64,000 nt of DNA, taken from Rhodovulum sp. MB263. GTDB lineage: Bacteria; Pseudomonadota; Alphaproteobacteria; Rhodobacterales; Rhodobacteraceae. Shown here piece by piece: positions 42,026 to 50,726 of the stretch. Where the stretch lies: contig NZ_CP020384.1 in NCBI RefSeq assembly GCF_002073975.1, forward strand, positions 3,472,001 to 3,536,000. Direction: 5' to 3'. A program made the translations under genes and the position numbers. Below the pieces are notes generated by a model. It worked only from the letters and a program-made list of their open reading frames with translations, was not told the origin of the DNA and made no database searches. Position 1 is the stretch's first letter. Each line of letters begins with the position of its first letter.

Positions 42026-43723
42026 TCAGATCGGAAGGCCGACAACGAAGCGGGCGCCCAGTTGCTCCGATGTGACGTCGGCCTCGGTCGGGCGGATGTT
42101 CTCTGCCCATATCACACCGCGATGAGCCTCTACGATCTGTTTCGAGATCGCAAGTCCAAGACCGGAATGATTGCCGAACTGCCCGGGCGGCCGTTCGGAA
42201 TAGAAGCGGTCGAAGATCTTGGTCAGCGCCTGTCCGGGAATGCCCGGCCCGGTATCCTCGACCACGACCAGCACCCGATTGTCGCGTTTGCGCGCCCAGA
42301 TCCGGACCGCATCGCCGGCCTCGCAAAACGAGATGGCATTGGTGATGAGGTTGACGAAGACCTGCGCCAGGCGTGCCTCGAGGCCCTGGATCTCGATCGG
42401 ATCCGGTGGCAGGTCGGCGATGAAATCGATGCCGCGCTCGCGCGCCTGCTTCCCGAGATGATCCGCAAGACCGCGCAGCATCCGCACCAGATCGACCGTC
42501 GTTTCCTCTTCCTTGACCAGTTCGCTGTCCAGCCGGGATGCATTCGAGATATCGCTGACCAGCCGGTCGAGCCGACGTACGTCATGTTCGATCACGTCGA
42601 GCAGCCTGGCGCGCTGGTCCTCGCGCCGGGCCACCCGAAGCGTCCCGGTCGCCGACCGCAGGCTGGCAAGCGGATTCTTGATTTCATGTGCGACATCGGC
42701 GGCGAACTGTTCATTGGCGTCGATCCGGTCGTAAAGCGCCGCGACCATGCCGCGCAGCGCCCCCGAAAGCCGCCCGATTTCATCGGGCCGGGCCGTCAGG
42801 TCGGGGATGCGGACCCGCCCCGGGCTCATCGAGCGTGCATTGCGGTTCTGCCCGATCTCGGCGGCGGCCGCGAGTTCGGAAAGCGGATTGGCGATGGTCG
42901 AGGCAAGAACCAGACCGAGGCCGACCGAAACCAGAAGCGCGATCACGAAGACCTGCAGCACCTCCTCGCGCTCGATCCGGACAAGGCGATCGATCTCGCC
43001 GCTGGCCGAGACCATGGCCACGACCCCGATCACCCGCCGCTCCTGAAGGATCTGTGCGGTGACGGTGAATGTCGTACGGCCCGAAGAGTCGACCCCGGTC
43101 TCGACCTGCAGCCCGTCAATCAGGGTGGTTGCGACCTGATCGGTCAGCCGCAGCTGAGGATCGCCCTCGGCATCGCCGCCCTTTTCCAGCCCGAAAAGCG
43201 ACAGTCCGCCAAGCCAGGCACGATACAGCGCATCGGTGATCACGGTGATCCAACCGTCATCCCCATATTCCCCGACCGGCCAGTCTGTCCCGGCAGAGCC
43301 GCGGGCACGTCCGACCAGGTTCAGCTCCCTGTCGAACACGAAGACCTCGGCTCCCTGCGCAAGTTCGAGACCGGTCAGTAGAGCATCGACATCGAGGCCG
43401 TTGCCCGAAAGGGCGGCGGGCCGGTCATCGAACCGGGCCTGCGTCTCGAACACATCAGCTACCAGATTGGTCTCGGCCACCATGCCGCTTTCGCGCAGGC
43501 TGAGCAGGCTGTCGCGCGCGGGGTTGAGATACAGCACGCCAGAGATGAGCAGGATCTGCGCGATAAGGTTGGCGGCAATGATCCGCCGCGCCAGCGGCGA
43601 GCGCTTCAGCGAAACGAAGCCACACCGCGGGCCACGGCACCGACGGTCGGCTTCAGCCGCCCTGCGCCCGGGGGCGTCCCCGGGCCCGGCCCCCTGATCG
43701 GCACTCCGCTTGCTGTCCCGCAC
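42026..43723 (-). CDS. chvG: Sensor histidine kinase ChvG
   Basis: A 565-residue membrane kinase with TM1 about 45-66, a periplasmic sensor of about 185 residues, TM2 about 255-278, a HAMP linker, the H-box VAHEIKNPLASLRSA (His346), the N-box NLITNAISFCEAGD, the G1 motif EDTGPGIP and the G2 motif GLGLAISKQIVEAHRG. ChvG/ExoS/BvrS systems sense acid or cell-envelope stress. The start is a GTG at 43723 and is uncertain, since the first about 36 residues are poorly conserved. Confidence 0.92.
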   Translation of the reverse strand: MRDSKRSADQGAGPGDAPGRRAAEADRRCRGPRCGFVSLKRSPLARRIIAANLIAQILLISGVLYLNPARDSLLSLRESGMVAETNLVADVFETQARFDDRPAALSGNGLDVDALLTGLELAQGAEVFVFDRELNLVGRARGSAGTDWPVGEYGDDGWITVITDALYRAWLGGLSLFGLEKGGDAEGDPQLRLTDQVATTLIDGLQVETGVDSSGRTTFTVTAQILQERRVIGVVAMVSASGEIDRLVRIEREEVLQVFVIALLVSVGLGLVLASTIANPLSELAAAAEIGQNRNARSMSPGRVRIPDLTARPDEIGRLSGALRGMVAALYDRIDANEQFAADVAHEIKNPLASLRSATGTLRVARREDQRARLLDVIEHDVRRLDRLVSDISNASRLDSELVKEEETTVDLVRMLRGLADHLGKQARERGIDFIADLPPDPIEIQGLEARLAQVFVNLITNAISFCEAGDAVRIWARKRDNRVLVVVEDTGPGIPGQALTKIFDRFYSERPPGQFGNHSGLGLAISKQIVEAHRGVIWAENIRPTEADVTSEQLGARFVVGLPI

Positions 43724-43747
43724 CGGCTCTGCCCCCGGAAATCCGCC

Positions 43748-44449
43748 TCACTCCTCGTTATAGCGATAGCCGATACCGTACAGCGTCTCGATCGCCGAGA
43801 ATTCCGTATCGACCTGACGCATCTTCTTGCGCAACCGCTTGATATGACTGTCGATGGTGCGATCGTCGACATAGACCTGATCGTCATAGGCCACATCCAT
43901 CAGCTGATCGCGGCTTTTCACGAAACCGGGGCGCTGCGCGAGCGCCTGCAGCAGCAGGAACTCGGTCACCGTCAGCGACACATCAAGCCCCTTCCAGGTC
44001 ACCGAATGGCGCAGCGGATCCATCGTGAGCTGTCCGCGCACCATGGTCTTGCTTTCCTCGGGCGACGGGCCGGCATCGGCGGCGATCACCTCCTGCCGGC
44101 GCAGCAAGGCGCGGATGCGTTCGACCAGAAGCCGTTGCGAGAAAGGCTTCTTGACATAATCGTCGGCCCCCATCCTGAGCCCCAGGACCTCGTCGATCTC
44201 ATCATCCTTGGAGGTGAGAAAGATCACCGGCATCGTGCTTTTGCGGCGCACCCGTTGCAGCAGATCCATGCCATCCATTCGGGGCATCTTGATGTCGAAA
44301 ACGGCCATGTCGGGCATGCGCTTGTTGAAAGCGTCCAGCGCCGCCTGACCGTCATTATAGGTTTCCACCTCGAAACCTTCAGCCTCGAGCGTCATGGAAA
44401 CGGAAGTGAGGATATTCCGGTCATCGTCGACGAGCGCAATCCTAGACAT
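43748..44449 (-). CDS. chvI: Response regulator ChvI
   Basis: An OmpR-class regulator of 233 residues. The receiver domain has ALVDDD and phospho-acceptor Asp52 ([10 protein letters not shown]) and the LTSKDDE and KPF motifs; the winged-helix domain ends [35 protein letters not shown]. It is the first gene of the operon with chvG and the PTS genes, divergent from pckA, a known ChvI-family target in Agrobacterium and Brucella. Confidence 0.95.
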   Translation of the reverse strand: MSRIALVDDDRNILTSVSMTLEAEGFEVETYNDGQAALDAFNKRMPDMAVFDIKMPRMDGMDLLQRVRRKSTMPVIFLTSKDDEIDEVLGLRMGADDYVKKPFSQRLLVERIRALLRRQEVIAADAGPSPEESKTMVRGQLTMDPLRHSVTWKGLDVSLTVTEFLLLQALAQRPGFVKSRDQLMDVAYDDQVYVDDRTIDSHIKRLRKKMRQVDTEFSAIETLYGIGYRYNEE

Positions 44450-44623
44450 GGAAGATTTCCTTATCCTGTCCGCAAGCGGAACCATATGATTTTACGCGAC
44501 ATTTACTCACGTCACAGCGCAAATCGCCGACCCGATGCGAATCGCGGCACCACATTAAGGCACATTGAAGCCGGAAAACGTTTACCTAACCGCTAACAGC
44601 GCTCTGCCGCCGGGCCGATGCAA

Positions 44624-44698
44624 ATTGCGCAGATTTTTTTACCCAAAGGCGCAAAATGATTGCGCTACCAGAGAAAAAATCAAACTATGATTGCGCTA
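44624..44698. promoter_or_regulatory. Cluster of ATTGCGC boxes upstream of pckA and chvI
   Basis: ATTGCGC occurs at 44624-44630, 44659-44665 and 44690-44696. The second and third lie in identical 12-mers ATGATTGCGCTA (44656-44667 and 44687-44698), 31 bp apart, three helical turns. The second is also half of a perfect inverted repeat GCGCAA-N5-TTGCGC (44649-44665). Position and spacing suggest an operator in the 333-bp chvI-pckA gap; ChvI is the obvious candidate but is not proven. Confidence 0.5.
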
Positions 44699-44716
44699 AC
44701 GCCCTGTCGGTCCCTG

Positions 44717-44744
44717 TTGTTTCATGGAAACGTCATGCTATAGC
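44717..44744 (+). promoter_or_regulatory. Probable promoter of pckA
   Basis: TTGTTT (44717-44722), 16-nt spacer, TATAGC (44739-44744), about 38 nt before the pckA ATG and just downstream of the ATTGCGC boxes, where an activator could contact RNA polymerase. AAGGAG precedes the ATG. Confidence 0.5.
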
Positions 44745-44782
44745 CGCGCGGACCGAGATGCGGTGGCAAGGAGCATTAGACC

Positions 44783-46381
44783 ATGGAATTCGGACGCGTG
44801 AACCCCAATCAGCGCCTTGAGGCACAGGGCATCGAAGGGCTGGGAAAGGTCTATTACAACCTCTTTGAACCCGCGCTGGTCGAAGAAGCGCTCAAGCGCG
44901 ACGAAGGGACCCTCGGCAAGGGGGGAAGCCTCCTCGTGACCACGGGCGTCCATACCGGCCGGTCTCCGAAGGACAAGCACGTCGTGCGCACGCCGGAGGT
45001 GGTCGAGCATATCTGGTGGGAGAACAACCGCCCGATGGAGCCCGAGGCCTTCGACCGGCTGCATGCCGACATGCTGGCACATCTCAAGGGCCGCGAGGTC
45101 TTCGTCGAGGATCTGTATGCCGGTGCCGATGCCGACAACCGGCTCGACGTGCGGGTCGTCACCGAGATGGCCTGGCATGGCCTGTTCGCGCGCCACCTGC
45201 TGCGCCGCCCCGCGCTGGAACAGCTCGACAGCTTCGTGCCCGAATTCACCATCATCAACTGCCCGAGCTTCAAGGCCGATCCCGAACGCCATGGCTGCCG
45301 CTCCAAGACCGTGGTCGCGCTGAACTTCGCCAAGAAGCTGATCCTGATCGGCGACACCGAATATGCCGGCGAGATCAAGAAGTCGGTCTTCACCCTGATG
45401 AACTACATCCTGCCCGGCAAGGGCATCATGGCGATGCACTGCTCGGCCAACCACGCCAAGGACAACCCGGTCGACACCGCGATCTTCTTCGGCCTGTCGG
45501 GCACCGGCAAGACCACGCTTTCGGCGGACCCGTCGCGGACCCTGATCGGCGATGACGAACATGGCTGGTCGGATAACGGCACCTTCAACTTCGAAGGCGG
45601 CTGCTATGCCAAGACCATCAGCCTGAACCCCGAAGCCGAGCCCGAGATCTATGCCACGACCTCGAAATTCTCGACCGTGATCGAGAACATGGTGTTCGAT
45701 CCGCATACCAAGGAGCTCGATTTCGAGGATGACAGCCTGACGGCCAACATGCGTTGCGCCTATCCGCTGCACTACATCTCGAATGCCTCCGAGACCTCTC
45801 TGGGCGGGCATCCGAAGAATATCATCATGCTGACCTGCGACGCCTTCGGCGTGCTGCCCCCGATCGCACGGCTGACCCCGGCCCAGGCAATGTATCACTT
45901 CCTGTCGGGCTTCACCTCGAAGGTCGCCGGGACCGAAAAGGGCGTGACCGAGCCCGAGCCCACCTTCTCGACCTGCTTCGGCGCCCCCTTCATGCCGCGC
46001 CGTCCCGAGGCCTATGGCAACCTCCTGCGCGACAAGATCGCCAAGCATGGCGCGACCTGCTGGCTGGTCAATACCGGCTGGACCGGCGGGGCCTACGGCA
46101 CCGGCTCGCGGATGCCGATCAAGGCAACCCGCGCGCTGCTGACCGCAGCACTCGACGGCTCGCTGAACGATGCCGAATTCCGCAAGGATCCCAATTTCGG
46201 CTTCGAGGTGCCGCTCGCGCTGCATGGCGTTTCCGAGGAATTGCTGGACCCGCGTCGCACCTGGGCCGATCCGACGGAATATGACGCCCAGGCGCAGAAG
46301 CTGGTCCGGATGTTCTCGGAGAACTTCGCCCAATACCTGCCCTTCATCGACGACGACGTGAAGGAAGCCGCGATCGGCTGA
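44783..46381 (+). CDS. pckA: Phosphoenolpyruvate carboxykinase (ATP)
   Basis: The first step of gluconeogenesis: oxaloacetate + ATP gives PEP + CO2. The 532-residue product has the kinase-1a P-loop GLSGTGKTT (237-245), followed by the metal-binding [11 protein letters not shown], substrate residues in [10 protein letters not shown] (57-65), and EGGCYAKTI. The adenine site region [14 protein letters not shown] is near residue 433. It is transcribed divergently from chvI-chvG and probably regulated by them. Confidence 0.97.
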   Translation: MEFGRVNPNQRLEAQGIEGLGKVYYNLFEPALVEEALKRDEGTLGKGGSLLVTTGVHTGRSPKDKHVVRTPEVVEHIWWENNRPMEPEAFDRLHADMLAHLKGREVFVEDLYAGADADNRLDVRVVTEMAWHGLFARHLLRRPALEQLDSFVPEFTIINCPSFKADPERHGCRSKTVVALNFAKKLILIGDTEYAGEIKKSVFTLMNYILPGKGIMAMHCSANHAKDNPVDTAIFFGLSGTGKTTLSADPSRTLIGDDEHGWSDNGTFNFEGGCYAKTISLNPEAEPEIYATTSKFSTVIENMVFDPHTKELDFEDDSLTANMRCAYPLHYISNASETSLGGHPKNIIMLTCDAFGVLPPIARLTPAQAMYHFLSGFTSKVAGTEKGVTEPEPTFSTCFGAPFMPRRPEAYGNLLRDKIAKHGATCWLVNTGWTGGAYGTGSRMPIKATRALLTAALDGSLNDAEFRKDPNFGFEVPLALHGVSEELLDPRRTWADPTEYDAQAQKLVRMFSENFAQYLPFIDDDVKEAAIG

Positions 46382-46399
46382 TCCGTCGGCTCGGCATTG

Positions 46400-46436
46400 A
46401 ATAGGCCCGGTCTCGCGACCGGGCCTATTTCGTTTC
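46400..46436 (+). terminator. Intrinsic terminator of pckA
   Basis: A 13-bp perfect stem (46400-46412 with 46417-46429), 4-nt loop, followed by TTCGTTT. The A/T pairs at its base make it potentially usable from the moaE side too. A second 7-bp hairpin (46440-46446 with 46450-46456) follows. Confidence 0.85.
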
Positions 46437-46461
46437 AGAGGGCCGCCTTGCGGCCCGGACT

Positions 46462-46483
46462 GGGTATTTCCACCAAGAAGAAG
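46462..46483 (-). repeat. 22-bp dispersed repeat, copy 2
   Basis: The plus strand reads GGGTATTTC, two bases, CCA, one base, GAAGAAG, matching copy 1 (39070-39091) at 19 of 22 positions. On the minus strand it starts 6 nt after the moaE stop and is followed by the GGGCCGC/GCGGCCC hairpin, again in a gap between convergent genes. Confidence 0.6.
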
Positions 46484-46489
46484 GAGGGG

Positions 46490-46936
46490 TCAGCTGTCCG
46501 ACCAGCGGGCGAGCGCGGCCTCATCGGCATCGCGGGCCGCAACCCAGGCCGCGCCATCGGTGCCGAATTCCTTCTTCCAGAACGGGGCACGGGATTTCAG
46601 GTAATCCATCAGGAATTCGGCCGCGGCAAAGGCATCGGCACGGTGCGGAGCGGCAGTCGCGACCATCATGATGGTCTCGCCAGGGGTAAGGCTGCCATGG
46701 CGGTGGATCACGAGACAGTCGAGAAGCCGGAAACGCGTCATCGCCTCGGCAGCGATGGCCTCGAGCGCGCGCTCGGTCATGCCGGGATAGTGTTCAAGCT
46801 CCATCCGGGCGAGCCCGCCATCGTCGCGGACCAGACCGGCGAAGGTCACGACCGCACCGGCATTGCCGCACCCGCTGGCAAAGGCAGCGCATTCGGCGCC
46901 GAAATCGAACGGGCCGGACTGGACGCCGATGCGCAT
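46490..46936 (-). CDS. moaE: Molybdopterin synthase catalytic subunit MoaE
   Basis: MoaE with thiocarboxylated MoaD turns precursor Z (cPMP) into molybdopterin. The 148-residue product has VVTFAGLVRDD, LELEHYPGMTERAL, HRHGSLTPGE and the lysine-containing LKSRAPFWKKEFG active-site segment. It lies 1 nt downstream of moaD. Confidence 0.95.
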   Translation of the reverse strand: MRIGVQSGPFDFGAECAAFASGCGNAGAVVTFAGLVRDDGGLARMELEHYPGMTERALEAIAAEAMTRFRLLDCLVIHRHGSLTPGETIMMVATAAPHRADAFAAAEFLMDYLKSRAPFWKKEFGTDGAAWVAARDADEAALARWSDS

Positions 46937-46937
46937 C

Positions 46938-47186
46938 TCAGCCGCCGGTCATCGGCGGGAAGAAGGCAACCTCGCGCACGCCCGCAAGCGGCGCATCGAA
47001 ATCGGCAAGCTCCTGATCGAGCGCGACCCGCAGCGCCGAGAGATCGGCGAAGGCGGCGGCATAGCGCTCTTCGCGGGCGGCGAGTTCCTCGACCAGGGCG
47101 GCGACGGTCGGGGCCCCGGTCTCGATCCGCTCTTTCGGCAGGCCGATCCGTTCCCGGACCCAGGCAAAATAGAGCACGTCGATCAT
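46938..47186 (-). CDS. moaD: Molybdopterin synthase sulfur carrier subunit MoaD
   Basis: An 82-residue ubiquitin-like protein, MIDVLYFAWVRERIGLPKER, ending PPMTGG; the C-terminal Gly-Gly is adenylated and thiocarboxylated. The ATG at 47186 overlaps the pgsA stop (ATGA) and decides the start, since the frame stays open upstream within pgsA. Confidence 0.93.
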   Translation of the reverse strand: MIDVLYFAWVRERIGLPKERIETGAPTVAALVEELAAREERYAAAFADLSALRVALDQELADFDAPLAGVREVAFFPPMTGG

Positions 47187-47749
47187 GGCACCTTCTCCTC
47201 CTTGAGATAGGGCCAGGACTTGGCGAAATAATCGGCCCCGGTGATCAGGGTCAGCGCCGACGCCGCCAGCAGCAGCGCGGTGCCGAGCCCCTCGATGGCG
47301 GCATGGGGCAGGATGCCATGGGCGATCAGCACCGAGATCGCGACCATCTGCACCGTGGTCTTCCATTTGGCGAGTTTGGTGACCTTGAGCCGCCCGGCCT
47401 GGGCGCCGAGAAATTCGCGCAGGCCCGAGACGAACACCTCGCGGAAGACGATCACCGAGGCCGCAAGCGTCAGCCAGGTCGGCATGCCGAACTTAGCCAC
47501 CATGACCAGCAGCGCGGCCAGCACCATCGCCTTGTCCGCAATCGGGTCGATCATCGCACCGAAGCGGCTGGTCAGATGCCAGCGCCGGGCGACATAGCCG
47601 TCGACCCAGTCGGTGATCGAGGCGCCGATGAAGAGCACCAGCGCAACCCAGTCGGCGACGGGGCTGTCCCAGAGGAAATAGACCAGCGGGAACAGCGGTG
47701 CCGCCGCGAGTCGCAGCACCGACAGGATATTGGGGAGAGTCCATCTCAT
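47183..47749 (-). CDS. pgsA: CDP-diacylglycerol-glycerol-3-phosphate 3-phosphatidyltransferase
   Basis: It makes phosphatidylglycerophosphate at the inner membrane. The 188-residue product has MRWTLPNILSVLRL at the N-terminus, the CDP-alcohol transferase motif DG-x2-AR-x8-G-x3-D-x3-D (DWVDGYVARRWHLTS, then RFGAMIDPIADK) and several membrane spans. It is 17 nt after uvrC and overlaps moaD by ATGA. Confidence 0.95.
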   Translation of the reverse strand: MRWTLPNILSVLRLAAAPLFPLVYFLWDSPVADWVALVLFIGASITDWVDGYVARRWHLTSRFGAMIDPIADKAMVLAALLVMVAKFGMPTWLTLAASVIVFREVFVSGLREFLGAQAGRLKVTKLAKWKTTVQMVAISVLIAHGILPHAAIEGLGTALLLAASALTLITGADYFAKSWPYLKEEKVP

Positions 47750-47766
47750 GGCCGGGTCATAGCGCG

Positions 47767-49644
47767 TCAGCCCCGCTCATGGAAGAAGCCGTAGATGGTT
47801 TCGGCGAGACTGTCGGAAATTCCCTCGACCGCCTTCAGATCGGCGAGCCCGGCCCGGCTGACCGCCTTGGCACTGCCGAAATGGGTCAGGAGCGCGCGTT
47901 TGCGGGTGGCGCCGACGCCGGGGATCTCGTCGAGGGGCGTCGCCCCCATGGCTTTCGCCCGTTTCGCGCGATGGGTGCCGATGGCAAAGCGGTGCGCCTC
48001 GTCGCGCAGGCGCTGCACGAAGTAAAGCACCGGATCGTTATGCCTCAGTGCGAAGGGACGTTCGCCGGGACGGTGAAACTCTTCCTTGCCGGCATCGCGG
48101 TCGATGCCCTTGGCCACGCCCACGACCGGCAGATCCTCCACGCCCAGATCGCCCATGATCTCGGCCACCGCTCCGACCTGTCCCGCGCCGCCATCGATCA
48201 GCAGCAGATCAGGCCAGGTCTCGCCTGCCCGGTCGGGATCTTCCTTCAACAGGCGCTGGAAGCGGCGGGTCAGGACCTCCTTCATCATGCCGAAATCGTC
48301 GCCCGGCGTCAGGTCGTCGCCGCGGATGTTGAACTTGCGGTACTGGCCCTTGACGAAGCCCTCGGGACCGGCCACGACCATGGCGCCAACCGCATTCGTG
48401 CCCTGGATATGCGAGTTGTCGTAGATCTCGATCCGCTTCGGCGACGCCTCCAGCCCGAAGGCCTCGGCAAGGCCGGCCAGAAGCTTGCCCTGGGCCGCAC
48501 TTTCCGCCATCCGCCGTCCGAGGCTCTCGCGCGCATTGCGGGCGGCGTTCTCGATCAGCTCGGCCTTCTCGCCCCTCTGGGGCACCGCGAGTTCGACCTT
48601 GCGTCCGGCCTTCTGGGACAGCGCCTCGGCCATAAGGTCGCGATCCTCGATGTCATGGGACAGAAGGACCAGCCGGGGCGGTTCCTTGTTGTCGTAGAAC
48701 TGACCGAGGAAGCCCTGCAGCAATTCGGGGGCCTCGGCGCCACTGCCCGTCTTGGGATAATAGTCGCGGTTGCCCCAGTTCTGATGTGCGCGGATGAAGA
48801 AGACCTGCACGCAGGCCTGCCCGCCTTCCATATGCAGCGCGACCACATCGGCCTCGGGCACGCCGCGTGGGTTGATCCCCTGCACCGACTGCACCTGGGT
48901 CAGCGCCCGGATCCGGTCGCGCAGCCCCGCGGCGCGCTCGAATTCCATCGCCTCCGAGGCCGCCTGCATCTCGGTCGCCAGCGCCTCCTGCAGCCCCGAG
49001 GACTTGCCCTTCAGGAAATCCTCGGCATCGCGCACCGCGGCCGCATAGCCGGCCTCGGAGATGCGCCCGACACAAGGCCCGCTGCAACGCTTGATCTGGT
49101 AAAGCAGGCAGGGTCGGGTGCGGCTTTCGAACATCGAATCCGAACAGTTGCGCAGCAGAAACGCCTTCTGCAGCTGGTTCAGGGTCCGGTTCACCGCACC
49201 GGCGCTGGCGAAGGGGCCGAAATAGGCCCCCTTCACGGTCTTGGCACCGCGATGCTTGCGGATCTGCGGAAAACGATGGTCCTTGGCGACCAGAATGTTC
49301 GGAAAGCTCTTGTCGTCGCGCAACAGCACGTTGTAGCGCGGCTTGAGCTGCTTGATCAGGTTCTGCTCGAGCAGCAGCGCCTCGGTCTCGGTGCGCGTCG
49401 TGAGAAACATCATCGACGCGGTTTCCGAGATCATCCGGGCGATCCGGGCGCTATGCCCCGACGGCTTGGCATAGTTCGAAACCCGCCGGCGCAGATTGCG
49501 CGCCTTGCCGACGTATAGCACCCGGCTTTCTGCATCGAGCATCCGGTAGACGCCCGGCGAGCTGTCGAGCGTGGCCAGATAGGACTGGATGCAGGCATGG
49601 CCGCGGGGGCGCCGGGCGGCGTCGCTATCCTCGGTCGGGGTCAT
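47767..49644 (-). CDS. uvrC: Excinuclease ABC subunit C
   Basis: UvrC makes both incisions in nucleotide excision repair. The 625-residue product has an N-terminal GIY-YIG domain ([10 protein letters not shown] and [17 protein letters not shown]), a UvrB-binding UVR motif (near residue 220), an RNase H-like 3'-domain ([34 protein letters not shown]) and C-terminal helix-hairpin-helix motifs ([18 protein letters not shown]). It is the first gene of uvrC-pgsA-moaD-moaE. Confidence 0.97.
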   Translation of the reverse strand: MTPTEDSDAARRPRGHACIQSYLATLDSSPGVYRMLDAESRVLYVGKARNLRRRVSNYAKPSGHSARIARMISETASMMFLTTRTETEALLLEQNLIKQLKPRYNVLLRDDKSFPNILVAKDHRFPQIRKHRGAKTVKGAYFGPFASAGAVNRTLNQLQKAFLLRNCSDSMFESRTRPCLLYQIKRCSGPCVGRISEAGYAAAVRDAEDFLKGKSSGLQEALATEMQAASEAMEFERAAGLRDRIRALTQVQSVQGINPRGVPEADVVALHMEGGQACVQVFFIRAHQNWGNRDYYPKTGSGAEAPELLQGFLGQFYDNKEPPRLVLLSHDIEDRDLMAEALSQKAGRKVELAVPQRGEKAELIENAARNARESLGRRMAESAAQGKLLAGLAEAFGLEASPKRIEIYDNSHIQGTNAVGAMVVAGPEGFVKGQYRKFNIRGDDLTPGDDFGMMKEVLTRRFQRLLKEDPDRAGETWPDLLLIDGGAGQVGAVAEIMGDLGVEDLPVVGVAKGIDRDAGKEEFHRPGERPFALRHNDPVLYFVQRLRDEAHRFAIGTHRAKRAKAMGATPLDEIPGVGATRKRALLTHFGSAKAVSRAGLADLKAVEGISDSLAETIYGFFHERG

Positions 49645-49943
49645 CGCTCAGACTCCGTGATTCCGACGGTGCACTGCAACGGCCCCCCGGCAGAGGCAAG
49701 GGAAAACAAATCCACGACTTCTGTGGATAAATTTGAGCATAACCTGCGGGCACCTGCAAATTTCCATTGTTTTCCGCCTCATTCCTTGGTTCGCCCAAAT
49801 TTTAGGCGCACTCGCAACTGGCTGATTTTCGGCATTATTTTTTCGGACTGTGACAAAAGCTTGATATTGTTTAAGAAATCATTACCAAACTGTGACGTCC
49901 CCGTGACCCCGTGGAAAAACCGAGCCGGCAGTGGCCCCGTGCG
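49645..49943. other. AT-rich spacer with a perfect DnaA box and a CtrA-like site
   Basis: A 299-bp gap that is much richer in A+T than its surroundings. It holds TGTGGATAA (49722-49730; complement TTATCCACA, a consensus DnaA box) inside the inverted repeat TCCAC-N7-GTGGA, and TTAA-N7-TTAC (49871-49885), one base from the CtrA consensus. No gene is seen in it. It would contain the uvrC promoter. Confidence 0.5.
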
Positions 49944-50726
49944 CTATTCGACGCCCAGCACATCGGGTGTCCGCCAGCCCAGATGCTGGCCGCCATCGAC
50001 GCAGATCAGCTGCCCCGTGACCGCACGCGCACTCAGCAGATAGTCGAGCGCTGCGCAGATGTCCCCGGGATCCGCACCGCGTTCGAGCACGGTGCTGGCG
50101 CGCTGCCGGGCGAAGTGATCCTCGGACTGGCGCGCCCCCTTCAGGGTCGGTCCCGGGCCGATGGCATTGACCCGGATCGCCGGGGCCAATGCCTGCGCGG
50201 CGGTGCGGGTCAGCGCCCAGAGCCCCATCTTGGCCAGCGTATAGGTCATGAATTCGGGTGTCGGCTTCAGCACCCGCTGATCGATCACATTCACCACCAG
50301 CCCGGTTGCCAGCGCTTCGCCCGCCGCATCGCGCGCGGGTTCGGTCACACCGGCGGCAAAGCACTGCATCAGCACGAAGGGCGCCCGCAGGTTCGACCCG
50401 AGATGACGGTCCCAGCTTTCGCGGGTGGCCGTGCGAAGGGTGTCATATTCGAAGATCGAGGCGTTGTTGACCAGAACCGTCAGCGGTCCGCCCAGCGCCT
50501 CGGCCGCGCGCGGCACCAGCGCCTGGGTCTCGTCCTCGTCCAGCAGATCGGCCCGGAGCGCCACCGCCCTCCGGCCCAGCGCCCGGATCTCGGCCACGGT
50601 CTCGGCGGCGGCATCGGCGCTGCCCGCATAATGCACGGCCACGTCATGACCGCGACGGGCCAGATGCAGCGCCATCGCCCGGCCCAGCCGCTGTGCGGCA
50701 CCCGTGACAAGGGCCCGCCCGCTCAC
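49944..50726 (-). CDS. Pteridine-reductase-like SDR (FolM/PTR1 type)
   Basis: A 260-residue SDR with TGAAQRLG (8-15), the Arg-containing variant of the glycine motif seen in pteridine reductases, and NNAS (87-90). The catalytic serine is replaced by Asp149, followed by Tyr162 and Lys166. The Asp-13-Tyr-4-Lys spacing is that of PTR1 (Asp181, Tyr194, Lys198 in Leishmania) and FolM. A dihydromonapterin/dihydrobiopterin reductase role is inferred. It overlaps the exchanger gene by ATGA. Confidence 0.75.
   Translation of the reverse strand: MSGRALVTGAAQRLGRAMALHLARRGHDVAVHYAGSADAAAETVAEIRALGRRAVALRADLLDEDETQALVPRAAEALGGPLTVLVNNASIFEYDTLRTATRESWDRHLGSNLRAPFVLMQCFAAGVTEPARDAAGEALATGLVVNVIDQRVLKPTPEFMTYTLAKMGLWALTRTAAQALAPAIRVNAIGPGPTLKGARQSEDHFARQRASTVLERGADPGDICAALDYLLSARAVTGQLICVDGGQHLGWRTPDVLGVE

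Noticed and set aside
49645-49943. Chromosome origin (oriC) in the AT-rich gap
   Set aside because: Only one DnaA box was found, and no hemE, parAB, dnaA or gidA-type neighbour is present; retained only as a finding.
49597-50043. A 148-codon plus-strand frame across the uvrC-SDR spacer
   Set aside because: It begins inside uvrC and ends inside the SDR gene on the opposite strand; composition is unlike a bacterial protein, and the spacer looks regulatory.
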